From assembly GCA_027596075.1 (NCBI GenBank), contig JADGJC010000184.1, forward strand, positions 1 to 64,000: a stretch of DNA of 64,000 nucleotides. The letters are read 5' to 3'. A program made the translations under genes and the position numbers. This document shows, piece by piece, positions 10,923 to 24,239 of this stretch. Source of the DNA: Rhizophlyctis rosea. Lineage: Eukaryota > Chytridiomycota > Chytridiomycetes > Rhizophlyctidales > Rhizophlyctidaceae. Numbering within the stretch: position 1 is the stretch's first letter; every line of letters begins with the position of its first letter. The notes below the pieces were generated by a model. It did not search any database, was not told the origin of the DNA, and saw nothing but the letters and a program-made list of their open reading frames with translations.

Positions 10923-13900
10923 CTACGCACTCTGACTCGCAATCATATTCAACGCACTCCCCGCCTTAAACCACTCAATCTGATCCGCGCTCATAGTATG
11001 CTTCGCCTCAATCTCAAAGCTCTCCCCGGCAGGCGTATGTACAACAATCGAAATCTTGCTTCCCGGCGCGATGTTGCTCAACCCCTTGGTATCAATCACG
11101 GCGCCCTGCGGGATGCGGTCGTAGTCGGCGGGGTTGGCGAAGGTGAGGGGGAGGACGCCTTGCTTTTTGAGGTTGGTTTCTGGTGAGGTTGTGGGAGTTA
11201 GGTTTTGGTCGATCTTCGGAAGGTGTTACGGGATGTACATACCGTGGATACGGGCGAAGGACCGGCAGATGATGGCCTTACCGCCCAAATATCTTGGCTG
11301 CAGAGCGGCGTGCTCACGCGCGGAGCCTTCACCGTAGTTGGAGTCGGCGACGACAATCCATGGCACGTTCTTGGACTTGTAGTACCGTGCAACGTCCGGG
11401 ATGGAACCGTCCTGATATTGACGCATTAGCCAAGGCACTCCGACGAAGTGAAGAACTTATCCAGCTGCAAGTTACCTCGCCGTTGAGCTCATTCTTAACA
11501 ACATTGACTTGTCCGTTGAACGCGTTCAAGGCGCCGATCAACCTGCACAACGCATTCAGCAAGGAATCAAGCAGTCGAAAACTCAAGATCTCCAAATCCA
11601 AACTCACGTGTTATTCGCAATGTTCTCCAAATGCCCCTTGTACTTCAACCACGCTCCAGCCGCACTAATGTGATCCGTGGTGCACTTGCCCTGCACCTTG
11701 ACCAAAACCTTCATACCCGTGAACTCCTTCCCGTCCCATGGTGCGAACGGATCCAAAAGCTGAAGACGGCTAGACTTGGGTTCAACGGAGATTTGGATGG
11801 ATTCATCGGCGGTGGCGGTGATGGGGGCGAAGCTTTGGCGGCCTAACTGTATGCGTGAGCGAGAGAGTAGATGCACATGCGCCATGGAGTGTAGGTTTCT
11901 TACCTGGAATGAAGCCGTCGGAAGGAAGGTCTTGGCCTTGAGGAGGGGAGAATTTGAAAGGTTTTCCGGAAGCGTCGGTGAGGGTGTCGGTGACGGGGTT
12001 GAAGGAGAGGCGACCAGCAAAGGTCATTGCGGTTACGATCTAGGTTTCAGATATATTAGCTATGTAGGACCAACTAACATGGACGCACATATGAACTCAG
12101 GAAATCCATTCATACCTCAGGAGAAGCCAAGAAGTTCATAGTCTTGGAATGCCCATCGTTACGGGATCGGAAGTTACGGTTGAACGACGTCAAGATGGCA
12201 TTCTCCTCGTTCCTGTCAATGTCCGTTCGCTTCCATTGTCCAATGCCTACAATCGAAAAACTCAGTCCAATTCTCCCATCACGTCAATGGAATCCGAATG
12301 GTCCACGACTTACAAGGCCCGCATGCATTAGCCAACACACTTCCTCCAACAGACGCTAAAATCTCACTTTGACCGTCCCGCTCAACAGTCGCACGGATTT
12401 GCTCAGATCCGGGCGTGATGAAGAATCCAGCCTTGACTTGGACGCCGGCGTCACGAGCTTGTTGTGCAAGGGAAGCGGCGCGTGACCTATAGCCATTATG
12501 TCAGAGAGGGTGTTCCATGAGAGCAACGGAACGGGATTGCCAACACATACATGTCTTCGTAGGAGCTGTTGGTGCAAGAACCGATCAACCCAACCTTCAC
12601 TTCATCCTTCCAACCCTTCTCCTTCACCAAGTCCTTGAACTTCGAGATCGGGGTGGCCGCATCTGAATGAAGTCAATGAACAGTGAGACGAGCTGCGACG
12701 CCACGATATCTCAGATTGGCCATACCTGGGGTGAAAGGGCCGTTGATGTGCGGCTCCAAAGATGACAAGTCGATTTCGACGACATTGTCGTATTGGGCGC
12801 CCTTGTCTGCAACGAGGAAACCGGCGGCAGCAGCCTTGTCGGCAGCATCAGCGACATGGGAACGCCTGGTGGCACGCAGATATTTGGCCATGGCGGGGGA
12901 GTAGGGGAATGTGGACGTGGTGGCTCCAACCTGGGACAAACGCAATGAATCAGGTTTCTCCTGGACAACAACCAAACAAGATGATAGTTACCTCAGCACC
13001 CATATTGCACATGGTGGCCATACCGGTACAGCTCAAACTTTCAGTTCCGGGACCAAAGTATTCAACAATGTGGTTCGTTCCTCCCTGGACGCGTGAATCA
13101 GCGAACCGTCCAATAGTGGTATGCCAAGTGTGCATCATACCTGCACGGTCAAAAGACCAGCAAGCTTCAAGATCACATCCTTAGGCGACGTCCAACCATT
13201 CAACTGTCCCGTCAACCGCACACCCAGAATCTTAGGCGCCTTCAACTCCCACGGAATACCAGCCATGGCATCCACCGCATCGGCACCTCCAACACCAATA
13301 GCAAGCCCACCCAGTCCGCCAGCGTTGGGAGTGTGCGAGTCCGTTCCCAACATCAACAATCCGGGCGCGGCGTAGTTCTCAAGAACGATCTGGTGAATGA
13401 TACCAGATCCGGGCTTCCAAAAACCAATGCCATACTTTGCTGCTGCCGTTTGCAAGAAACTGAAAATCTCTTCGTTGGTGACGAGAGATCGCTCGACGTC
13501 TTTGTCTCCTCCCTGGAAAGCTTCGATCAAATGATCGCAATGAATGCTACTTGGGACTGCGCATAAAGGTTAGTGTGAGCCCTTTCCCACCAACTGCTGG
13601 AGCAGCATACCAGCTGTTGTCTTCCGTCCCGCAAGCATGAATTGTAGAAGAGCCATTTGAGCACTAGCGTCTGAGTGAGAGAATCATCGCTCAATCAGTT
13701 TTGAATCATTTTCGTTTTGTTTACTGATGGTAAACAAACCTTGCATCGCCACTCGGTCTGCAAATACCAGCAAAAACTGGTCAGTAATCGGCCATTGCGT
13801 TCGAGTCATCATGCAATGTACCTGGGTTCAATTTCAAGTAAGTCTCTCCCCGCACGGGCGCAGAAGACTTGGGGTCGGCCAAGTGGGAATATAGGATTTT

Positions 13901-14168
13901 CTCCGCGAGGGTCATTGGCCTTGCTCCCAACTGCTGTTTAACAACCTTCAAGTTGTTCAACAGCTTTTCATATGGCGGGGTGACGGTGTCAGCACCCTCG
14001 ACTACTGATGCAAAGCGACGGGAAGCGCATTTAAGTGCCTTGCCCTAAGTGTGTTGGGGAATGTGGACTTTTAGAATTCTGCGAAGTGTGATAAATATGG
14101 TCTGCACACATTACCGTGCTGAGTTGCACCGACCGGGTCGATAGCGGAGACCTCAATAGAGCAGACAT
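10923..14168 (-). CDS. ACO1: Aconitate hydratase, mitochondrial
   Basis: Isomerises citrate to isocitrate in the TCA cycle in the mitochondrial matrix. Start [18 protein letters not shown] at 14168, an Arg/Ser-rich, acid-free leader typical of a mitochondrial presequence; stop TAG at 10923-10925 after ...MIASQSA. Introns are short and frequent. Family hallmarks are all visible: [16 protein letters not shown] (about 13375-13310), the 4Fe-4S motif [10 protein letters not shown] (about 12585-12550), the second cysteine motif ACGPCIGQW (about 12330-12230) and the active-site loop [14 protein letters not shown] (about 11330-11290). The serine motif has Ala where many homologues have a second Ser (GSSREHA). 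The 5' leader exon is 14115-14168. The symbol follows the yeast name for the mitochondrial enzyme. Confidence 0.96.
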
Positions 14169-14637
14169 TATGCTTCGTATTGACTCTGTTCAAGTATATA
14201 CGGACACCACTCCGTCTCTATTGAGATTGCCAGCACCGTCGGCTACGAAATGGGCCAGCAGGAGCGTGAGAAAGTGGAAACCTTTTGATACGCCCCAATT
14301 CCAAGGACCCACACGGTCAGTGGGTCACACCCAAAATCCGACACACACAGCGAGTCCCATTGCGTAATCGAGCATGATTGGGTAAGCCTCACAAGCCATT
14401 TGCCACATCGCAATCTGCCCCGTGGGGCCTCATGTCTCATCTCATTCATCATCACACCATCACATGCCTTTGCCCCTGCTTCAAGCTTGTCCCTTCATTA
14501 CCCGACCAGACTCGCTTGGAATCCGTCAATTCGTTTCCCAGTCGTACCCTGCCGCCGTCAAATAACCTATTGCCATTGTTTGACTCGTTGTTTTGCATAT
14601 CAGTGGATCGTTCTTGTTTGATATCTAGGGCCAAAAA
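14169..14637. promoter_or_regulatory. Divergent promoter region, aconitase / SAP-domain gene
   Basis: About 470 bp between two outward-facing start codons. No gene fits here. The sequence gattgg occurs at 14376 on the plus strand, a weak CCAAT-box-like match facing aconitase. Confidence 0.35.
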
Positions 14638-16260
14638 ATGCACCCACCTGAATTCAGCCGCTATCCAATATACACGGACCCTGCCGCGAGAGGGATGGTT
14701 CTGCCGCCGAGACCTATGTACGGCATGTACCCTACACCACCGCTACCACCGCCTCCAGGGCCATTCTATGCCATGCGGCGGGCCATGCCTCCGATGCGCT
14801 GGGACCATCCTGCCTACTACGAGATTCGACCTCCAGTGGATCCTGCAACGGAGCAGGGATATAGAATGTTGACACAGTCTTTGAGCAGTTCTGTTCCGGA
14901 TCTGGTGGGACCTCCCGCTCGTTGGGAGGACGAGGGACGACTCTCAACAGCGGGGCAGTATCCTGGTCTGGAAAAAGGGGATTTGGAATCGAAGACAGGA
15001 TATGTTGAAGGCGTGGATATCTCCTCAAGGCTCGCGGCAGTGAAGCAACGATGGACAACAACCAGTAAAGGCAACGGCGCTGGAGTAAACGGCGAAGTCC
15101 TCAACTCTTTTGGGCCAGAAAATGAACGGATTGCATCGTTGGAGGGACATGGCCATAATGGGTTGTCCAGGAGGAGTTCGTTCTCAACGTAAGTTTGGCC
15201 ATGCACCAGTGAGACTCAAGTTTGATCGACTGCTTCCTTCTTGACGTCACTTCTATTCCGACTATATACTTTGCGCCTTTTTGCAGCAATGGAACTTCAA
15301 ATCATCACGCTCATTCACCAATTTCATCAACACATCGGCCAGTTGCGCGCGATAACGATGTGCTGGACCTCGATCAAATCCGAGCAGAACTTGCCAACAG
15401 AGGACTCTCAACCGAAGGGGATTATGGAGAATTGATGGATCGGCTTAGCACTGCTATCGATAACAATCCTATCATCGATCTGACGGGCGATGATAGCCAA
15501 AATTCAAATGCTGCCGTCATCATCCATTCTCGAACCCCAACCCCTGAGAAGGCGCCTCAAACATCTTCCAAGAAGCGCTCGGCGCCAGCCAATGTCGATT
15601 CAGATGCTCCTCCGCGCAAAAGGACCATGCTGGACGCACCAGCCTTTGCTAGTGAAATATCCGGCAGCCATTCCACCACATCGGACCCGTTTTTCCAACA
15701 CTTCGAACATGAGCCGGCACAGCAACTCGGCTGGGGCCATCCCCCACCGCAACAGGTGCGCGACCATTCAACACATCTCATCCCTTGTGATGCGCTATCC
15801 CCGCCATCACTCTTAGACAATCATTCTTTCCAGACCTATGCACCAGCCCGCGGCCAGATCGCCATCAACCCAAAGTTCTTCAATTGCTACGTTGGACCCT
15901 CACCGGCAACACCTCCTCCGACGTCTGCACATCCTATCACACGCCCCCCGTCAGTACCGTCAGCAACCAATCAACAGCGCCCTTCTCCGCCGTCAAATAG
16001 GGTGTCTCCGCCTCGCAAATCAGCCACACCGCCGGAGCCCTTACGGTGGCCGGGACCGCGTGAAGTCGAGACGAATGGGAAGAAGGAACGCATCATCTTT
16101 GCGGAAGCGCACATTACGCCTGTGAGTGGGTCCAAAAGTCAATTTCTGAATTGTTATATATATATGTGTGCTTGTCTTGCCTCATCGCATTCCAATCTTA
16201 CTCCCACAGGAGGAACTGCGAGCCAGTCTTCCACGATACAGAATTGACAACAGTCCATAA
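14638..16260 (+). CDS. SAP-domain, proline-rich protein
   Basis: Start MHPPEFSRYPIY at 14638. Exon 1 runs to 15188 (donor gtaagt). A long exon 2 ends at 16132, and a final exon (16210-16260) ends ...RYRIDNSP. The N-terminus is Pro/Met/Tyr-rich. After the first intron comes a helix-turn-helix stretch, LDLDQIRAELANRGL...LMDRLSTAI, which fits the SAP fold (about 35 residues; DNA or RNA binding in nuclear proteins). A basic patch PPRKRT is a likely nuclear localisation signal. The rest is Pro/Ser-rich with several TP and SP sites. An optional 79-nt intron-like segment (cag, gtgcgcgac ... ttccag) lies near 15756-15834 but the frame is open without removing it. The exact role is unknown. Confidence 0.7.
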
Positions 16261-17143
16261 CCATCCCTCAGCAATCTCTCCAACAAACTCCACGTTAGTA
16301 CATTGCACGTCGCTTGTTGCATTTGAGTTTGCATGTTTAGAAGAGCAATCTATTGCACGAACACAGCGGAGAGATGGGGGTTAGAAGAGGGGGGGGGGAG
16401 ATAGTCATGTAGCATAGTCGTTAGGTATTAGCTATACCCTTTTTATCATTTCTGGTGTTCCGGGGCACATGTCTGTGTTTGATGGTTGCTTGTGCGCGTT
16501 CAGTGTGTTTGGCTGGCGTGTGCCGCGGGACATGGTTGCGTTTTTCTTTGCTTGCGAGAGGTGTAATAGAAGATACCATGCTCTGCTTGAATTCGTGCGT
16601 TTGTTGATTGGTTGGACTTGTGTCGCGCTGGATTATTGCTGGTAAATAGATGATGCATTTTGAAAGAACCCTAAACAACTGAAGGGCCGTTGCGATCCAT
16701 CTCGAGCATTACAGAGTCCGAAAATGTCCGACCCGACCGAGAAAACAGCCACAAAGTCCAGAACCCGTGGCGCCGATCCCAGAAATGTGCCTCCGAGTCT
16801 CCCAAACTTTCGAAGAGTCTCCAATGTACTCCACATCCTCGTATCCACTCCATCATCACCCACCACTAGAAACTGATCATAAACGTTCGCGAACGTGGAA
16901 GGATACATAGAGGGACGCCGATATATACGCGACTCCCCCGGCTCTCACGTGCATACTCTGTCCCCTCAGCCTGCCTATCGCCCACATACTCGTGTGTCGA
17001 TTTCCTCCGTCATAAATCTCCGTTGAGCGCATCCCCATGGCCCGATGAGTCGCATCAGAGGCGGATAGATACTAGATTGCCTGATCACTTACTTTAGAAT
17101 TCTCCGTACATAATACTCCAAGTTACTACGCAACCCCGCCATC
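16261..17143. other. Intergenic, no supportable gene
   Basis: 3' flank of the SAP gene and 5' flank of the LRR gene. A G run lies at about 16388-16400. Open frames on the minus strand lack recognisable domains. Confidence 0.4.
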
Positions 17144-19051
17144 ATGCCGCCCAAAAAGAAAGGCGGCAAGGCGGCTTCGGCCAAAAAGAAGAAAGAAGCC
17201 GAGTTAGAAGCCGCGGCTCAATTACGAATCACGGAGTTGAAAGCCTTGAGAATGTATGTTGTTTTATTATCCCCCTTCGCAGTTGCAGAAAAATTAGAAA
17301 TAATTCACTTATTCTTTTACGGGCCCTTGGAAACAAACCATTTCAAATACCTTTCATACCCGAAAAATAGATCATATGGAAACAACTGTAAACACTTCAT
17401 CACGGAGCCCATACCGGCGGTTGTGAAGCGGATCGACAAGGCCGTGACGGAGAAAGAGGATATAGATAAGGTAGGAATGTGGGGTGTGTTTGAATGGTAA
17501 GCATTTTTGGTTTGGTGTCCCGAGTTGGGTATGAAGTTCGATGGCTTGCCAAGGATGGGGCCTTGAGACGCCGTATGGTATTTTCCTGAAGAAGAGCGTG
17601 GAACGGCTGAAACTCGGCCACCTCATAGTATTTCATGGTAGTGTAGATGGCATGATCCTTAGATGGTATGCTCCTTCAGCCTGCAGATGAGGATGCCCTC
17701 AGAGGGAGACTTCTCGCATAGGTGTTAGAGATGATCATTATATAGTCATGTCATGAGCACAGTTGATAGTGGAGAGCAGCTAGTTCGGCCCATCATCAGT
17801 AGTCATAGCAGATCCAGCTCACGTCAACGAAAACGGGCTGACAAAAATTGCCATTCCATCCTCATTGCAGGTCATCCTCAACTCCATGACGCTGACACTC
17901 AACGACATGTACTCCTTCTCCACGACATTTCAAGCGTACAGCGCGCTGGGATTCGTCTGCTTTTGGATGACGCGGTTGGACGCGAAGGGGCTGGCGGCTT
18001 TGGTATGTGTTATATGCACAGATTGTGCATTTTTGCTTGCAGACCATTAAGCTTGGCTGTTCCGTATTCATATCCTCGTGACATCGAAACAGGCAAAGTT
18101 CTTTGAAGTCCATCCGAAGGTATCCACGCTACATCTAATCGATTGCGGTATCACGCCTGCGACTGCTGGGTATTTGGCGAGGATTGCTTCGGTATGATTA
18201 TCAACTTGCGCTTTTGTGGCCGCCGCTTCGAATCTCATTTTTTGTCCAATCTTTCCACAGATGTCGCCAAGTGTATCAACATTAGTTCTGGATCACAATC
18301 CATTGGGGTCTGCGGGTATCAACGCCATTTTTGGTGGAATTCGAGAGAATAAGGGAACGGTGCTGAAACGGGTCAGTTTACGGTATTGCGAGGGAGGGGT
18401 GGAGGGTGCGGAGGGAATAGGTGTGACATTGGCGGGGAATATCACGATAACGTAAGGACTGTCATTTATTGCCCTATCGCTCAGGCGACAGTCCCCACTA
18501 ATGAGGTCCATTCATCCAGAGAAATGGACCTTACGGGAAACACAATCACCGATGACGGACTGATACCCTTCGCCACATACCTCCCACAAAACACCACCCT
18601 CCAAATCCTCTCCCTCGCCGCAAACCAAATCCAAAACCGTCCATCCCCATCATTCACCCCACCGCTGCCCGCCTCCTACCCAACACCACTCTCCCAACCA
18701 CCCCCCCTCCTCACAATCCCCGGCTCAACCCCCGACCTACCCCCCCTCCCCGCACCCCTCCCCACAACCCCCTTCGCCCACTTCTGCATCTCCATCGGCT
18801 CATTAAATTCCACACTCACACGCCTCGACCTACGATCCAACCACGTCGGCGACGCTGGAGGAGAATGTATTGTCGAGATGCTGAAAGCACGGAAGGGGTT
18901 GGTGGCTGCTAAGAGGGGGGCAGGGATGGAGGTGTTGATTAGTGAGCGGATGAGGGAGGAGATGTTTGATAGGATTTGGGATTTGAATGATGCGATGGCT
19001 GTTGCGGGGGGGAAGGGGAAGAAGGGGGGGAAGAAGATGGGGAAGAAGTGA
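17144..19051 (+). CDS. Leucine-rich repeat protein with lysine-rich ends
   Basis: Start MPPKKKGGKAASAKKKK at 17144; end GGKKMGKK at 19051, so both termini are strongly basic. Exon 1 ends ...KALR at gtatgttg and joins ...YGNNCKHFITEPIPAVVKR. Later exons carry ribonuclease-inhibitor-type LRRs: VSTLHLIDCGITPATAGYLA, VSTLVLDHNPLGSAGI, MDLTGNTITDDGLIPFA, LTRLDLRSNHVGDAGG. A Pro-rich insert (about 18640-18780) separates the third and fourth LRR. Such LRR proteins with KKK/GGK ends often belong to cilia or flagella of zoosporic organisms, but this is only a suggestion. The intron between about 17470 and 17870 is long (400 nt) and may hide a further exon. Confidence 0.65.
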
Positions 19052-19429
19052 GTGGGGTTGGGGTTGAGGGTAGATGGAATAATAGAGAGGTGTCGTTGTG
19101 TACAGCACTTTGCTTTTGAGCACGGCTCAAGGCAAGACTTTGGTGAGGGAGGGAAGCTCAAGAGCGGTTCCCCTACAGTGATGGACGGCATTTGGGCAGG
19201 GGTGATGAAGCGCCATGAAGATATGCGTTGGGCGATACAGGTCTTCAACATTGCGCCCGCCTGACGGCAGCATGCTGCACAAAACCAGTATCAGTGTCAT
19301 TCAGTCTTTAGACAGATTCTCGACCAGGTTGGCGTAGATGAGAATCTCCTGCAAGCCAAACATATAGCTCACAGCACTATGATTTGATATCTACGTCTGT
19401 CATGGGGAGTTTCACACAGTCACTACGAG

Positions 19430-19900
19430 TATCACTTCACAAGATCAGTTTGAACAAGTGTTTATTGCACACACCGTATGAAGAACTTCGTCCTACATTT
19501 GCGCAACACCCAAACACCCCCCTCTGCCTTTCAACCTGACTTGGGACAGGCATATACCGAGTGTTTTCGATATATGGTGGCATTAGGGTGCAAGTCACAG
19601 AGGCAATAATCCTCTGCACGAACACATGGACCCAACTCTGGTTCACCCACGCCGTAGCTGGTAACCGCCATCCGCATAGACGACCGACTCCCAGGGAATC
19701 TCTACCCGCCTCATTGCAGGTCCTGGAGTAATGGTCTGGGAGAGTCCCCGTTAAGGAAAGTCTATGCGTCAAAACGACTCGGAGAGGTAGCGGATGATGT
19801 CGAGTGGGTGAAGAAGAAAATTGAGGCAGGGAAGGGGGGTCGTATTTATGGTATTTGGGTGGGCGATCTTGTGGGGCTTGAAATGACAGTTGGTGACTCA
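19430..19900. repeat. Dispersed element R, copy 1
   Basis: Resembles a second segment at about 54250-54720 in the same orientation, block by block. Shared blocks, in order: ctctgcctt, the hairpin cctgacttgggacagg, a block around ggtggcattag, ctctacccg, aggtcctggagt, and a G-rich end. Spacers differ in length and sequence. One short open frame runs through on the minus strand but is not shared by copy 2. It may be an old transposon remnant or a structured RNA gene. Confidence 0.6.
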
Positions 19901-20122
19901 GATGTCAATCACAGCCAACTTCACCTCATTTCTCAATTTCACTTCCCCATCTTGGGACTTTCTTGGTGAGGACCATAAGGTATCCTTTCGTTTATCTACC
20001 CTACTTTGCCGAACTTTTTTGTTCCTACTATTCGAAGTATCAATAACTTGGGATAAAGGGTCGAACGGAAAAGTATCCTCTATCAAGTCCAATAATCTTT
20101 GCGGACTAGCGGGGCTGGAGAA

Positions 20123-23100
20123 ATGACTGCCGCGTGGTTGAGGGCTCGCACATGCTCTTGCCGAAGGACAAGCTGGACGCCCCACTTGCAAAAATCCCAC
20201 AACCATACACCCACACGCAGACTCGGCTCAATAGTATCATGCCTCCCTTCGTCCGTCCCGTCACCTACTCCACTCCGCCCTGCAAACCCTCTGCGCTGTC
20301 GGCCAGTGCTCCCTTCCGGAAAAGTTGTCCTGAAAGCGCCCAACCGTTCCTGGGCAAACTGGACGGAAATACATCACAATCAACCTCCACCACATAAGGC
20401 AAAAGCAGCGGAAACCAATAGCCAGTTTGCACACGGAATTAAAGATCCTCCCACACGGCAGGTGACTGCCTTTCGTAAAAACTACACCCGACACCCGGAA
20501 ATCTGGGAATCCTTTGCCAATAACTCATACTACATCACCGACACAACACATCGCACTCTCAAAGCATTAGCAAACGTTCAACTATCACCTTTACACGCGG
20601 GCAAAAACATCATTCTTGCAGCACCACATCCGGGATCGACAAATCAGCTGGAATTTACCGTCCGCGCTCTCGCAAATGAGGTCGGGGCGGATGTATTAGC
20701 ATTGGACTATGCCACTCTGTTGAGCGCGGCAAGGGAGTTGGACGGGAAGCGGGAGGGCGGCAAGGATGATAAAATTGGCGGTAATCGTAAAGGTGCTCCT
20801 GGGTCACCGAACGCAACGTCTGGGAAGACCAGCTCGGAAAGAAAAAGTAAGTTGATGCGATCAAGACACCTGTAAACACATCGTGAAGACTGATGATTGA
20901 ACTCAACTAGGATTGTTCAAGCTGGAAAGTTTATCGACAATGCCTCTACCATTCGCACCCTTCGCATACGTTCCCTACGACGCCCAAAAAGCTGCAGACA
21001 TTAGACGGATGGAGGAGGAAACCGGCATTGACATGGACGAAGAATTCTCAGATGACGAGGAATACGAATCCGATGACGACTTTGATCCGCAAATCGTCAG
21101 TTCCCAGCCTTACTACATGGCCCATCGATATCGGCCGGATGCTGCTGATTATTACCAAAATCACATGGGAGTGCGTCCGGAAGGGAACGGACAGGTGACT
21201 CGGAAACCTGCGGCTCTCGAGGTGCAGCTTGTTCCGGAGAGTAGATCTGGTGGACGGGAGCACGATCGCGAGGGAGGAGGCAACAATGCAGGGGTTGCGC
21301 TAGGGAAGGTGTTTTTGAAACTACCTGCACCGGCACCGGTACCGCACACACTCCCCATTTGGTATACCCGCGGAACACATTATGAGGAAGAGATTAGCGA
21401 AGCGCGGTTGCAAGCCATCAAGGATTCGTTGTTGGAGTTTGCCGTTCTTAGCTGTGGGGGGATACACAATGACAAGTTACCGAGCAATTTGCGGAGGGAT
21501 CGAAGGTTGATCATATTTTTGAAGGATACGACGGATATTTTGGAGATGGGAACGGATGGGGCTAAACGGACGGTGCTGAAATTGCTGGAAGCCGTACATG
21601 ACGCTCGCTATCAATATCGGTTGCCCATTACGTTTGTGGCTGGGTGCACGCCATCATTAGTGAACCACGAGAATTTGGGAAAGGAAACGAAGTTCTTCCA
21701 GAACTTGTTTGATGGGGCGGTTGCTGTTCAGGGCAGTCGGGGAAACGCAGTGGAAGACATGTGGGAGTCCGGACGGCCGTTCCGCACGGTTTTGGATGGC
21801 ATGACGGATGATTTCGAGAAGGTGGAGATGGTGCCTCCCGCGCCAAGCTTGTTGCCCAATCCACGGAAGACGAACGATAATGCACCGACTGAACAGAAGG
21901 AGGCTGCGGAACAGCGGTTCACGGAGTGGTTGGAGCAGATGGGGCGGGATGAGAGGGACCGGGTGATGACGATCAATTGGACGAATACGGAGGCGGCGTG
22001 TCAGGCAAGGGGAATACAAACGCGGGGGATTGATCCGGCAGCTGTCAGTCGGGATACGGTAGATAGGAATACGGTTCCGGACACGCTTCAACCTCTCATT
22101 GATAGTATGTCAAAGAATATCTGGTCCGCGAAGAAGATTGACCGGCTAGTGACGTTGGCTCTGGGATGTCGGTTGGATGTACCGGCCGGGGCCGGATTTG
22201 CGGCGGCAAAGGCGGATGAGAGTTCGACATTGGACTTGACAGCACGGCATTTTGCGGAAGGGATGGCGCTCATGAGGGATTCGGAAGCTATCAAGGCTGT
22301 TAAATCGGGGACGAAGGTTGTTGTGCCGGCCAAACCGGGAGATGGAGATGGGGGTGATGGAGGGCAGGAAGTGCAAGTAGCCACTTCCGAAGATTCCACG
22401 GACTCTATACAAACAAGTCACCCTTCCGCCGCACATCCCACCACTCCCGGCACCAACCAACCAAACACCGAAGACGACACCACAGAACCCACCGAACCCT
22501 TGAAAATCCCCACAGACGAAAGCATCCCCAAACTCCTCAAACGCCTCGGCGCCCAACTCAACACCTACGAAAAACGCCTCGTCTCCACCGTCGTCAACCC
22601 CTCCGCCATCAAAGTCGGTTTCCAAGACCTCATCCTGCCCCCCAGCACCAAACTCCTCCTCCAAACCCTCGTCTCCCTCCCCCTCCTCCGTCCCGACCAC
22701 TTTGCAGCGGGCATCCTCTCCCGCCACTCCATCAACGGCGTCCTCCTCTTCGGCCCGCCCGGAACGGGGAAAACCATGCTCGCTAAAGCTGTAGCCAAAT
22801 CGTCGGGCGCGCGGTTCATGAATGTTGCGCTGTCGGATATATTTGATAAGTATGTTGGGGAGGGGGAGAAGAACGTTAAAGCTGTTTTTACGTTGGCGAG
22901 GCGGTTGAGTCCATGTGTTGTGTTTTTGGATGAGGTTGATGCGCTTTTTGGAGCTAGGAGGAGTGATGGGTTTAATTCGACGAGGAGGGAGGTGATTAAT
23001 GAGTTTATGAGTGAGTGGGATGGGATTATGAGTAATAATAAGGGGATTATTTTGATGGGAGGTTGGTATTCCTTTTCTACTTACTGCGCTTTCCTTGTGA

Positions 23101-23953
23101 ATTTGTAGTTTTTGTCGTACTGATGTGGTTTGTCTAATCCTAGCTACAAATCGACCGTTCGACTTGGATGATGCGATCTTGCGGAGAATGCCGCGACGAG
23201 TATTAGGTATGTGCAGCTTGCTGTTACGTTCAATATCCTTTGATGGATTTGATTTGCGAATTGTTCACCGCTTCCCATCTCCCCCCAGTTGACCTCCCCA
23301 CCGAAGCACAACGCCAAAAAATCCTCACTCTCCACCTCCAAGACGAAAAACTCGACCCCTCAATAAACCTCCAAGACCTCGCACGACGAACAAACTTCTA
23401 TTCAGGGAGCGATCTGAAGAACCTGTGTGTTGCTGCGGCGTTGGCGCGGGTGAAGGAGAGTGTGTTGCGGGAGGCGTTGATACAACAGAAGAAGGGTGTG
23501 ACGGAGGGTGGAGGTGACGAGGCGGCTGCGGCGGTGAGTGGGAGTGACGGGGTGGAGAACATGAGCACGGAGGAGGTGTTGAAGATGTTGAGTGATGTGG
23601 ATGATTGGAGTAGTGTTTTGGGGAGGGGAGTTGGGAGGAAGGTGGGGGGGAGGCGAGGGGGACGGGCGGGCGTGGTGGGTGGTGGAGCTCCTGGTGGGGG
23701 AATCACATTAGGACCGATGACGAGTGCCCATTTTGATATCGCTTTTAAGGAGGTTCCACCGAGTGCTACGGAGGAGATGCAGACGCTTATTGAGTTGCGG
23801 AAGTGGGATGAGTTGTATGGGGATGGGGCGCACAAGAAGAAGGGGGTTAAGAAGGGGTGGGGGTTTGATTTGGGGAAGGGGTTGGAGGCTTTGGCGAGTG
23901 GTGGGTCGGTGTCGGTAGATAGTGGTAGTGTTAGTCCTGCCAGTGTACCATAA
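20123..23953 (+). CDS. AAA ATPase, probably mitochondrial, with degenerate first AAA module
   Basis: I chose the start MTAAWLRARTCSCRRTS at 20123 because it gives an Arg-rich, acid-free presequence. The frame then continues to about 20848 and is spliced (gtaagt ... ctag) to the long exon beginning before 20913. The C-terminal half is a complete AAA domain: Walker A GPPGTGKTMLAKAV (about 22755), Walker B CVVFLDEVDALFG (about 22915), second region of homology ATNRPFDLDDAILRRMPRR split by an intron at about 23060-23142, and an arginine-finger region. It ends at 23953. This is most like the Msp1/spastin-type AAA clade. Upstream, residues about 150-200 read ILAAPHPGSTNQLEF then LALDYATLL, the shape of a Walker A region with its catalytic residues lost. 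The linker at about 22400-22500 is Thr/Pro-rich and disordered. Confidence 0.85.
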
Positions 23954-24239
23954 GCGATAGGGTTGTGTGTATATGTAGGGTTTTTTTAGAGGGGTAGTTT
24001 TTCCCCCCTCTTTGTAGAATATGTAGACATTTAAATATTGTAAGCATTTTTTGCAAATATGCAACTGTGAAACATCTCTTCTTTGAACGACAGCGGGATG
24101 GCGTTGTGCTGTACGTTAAGGAAACAATGGGGGTGACGTATCATACCTTGTCATACATCCTCTTCATTTCGTACCGATGTTGCTGTGAATCCATAACTGA
24201 CCGGAGAAAACCAACTGCCAATGCAGCAGTCACTAAAGA

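Noticed and set aside
18676..19251. 191-codon minus-strand frame
   Set aside because: Antisense to the LRR exons with a low-complexity Pro/Ser composition.
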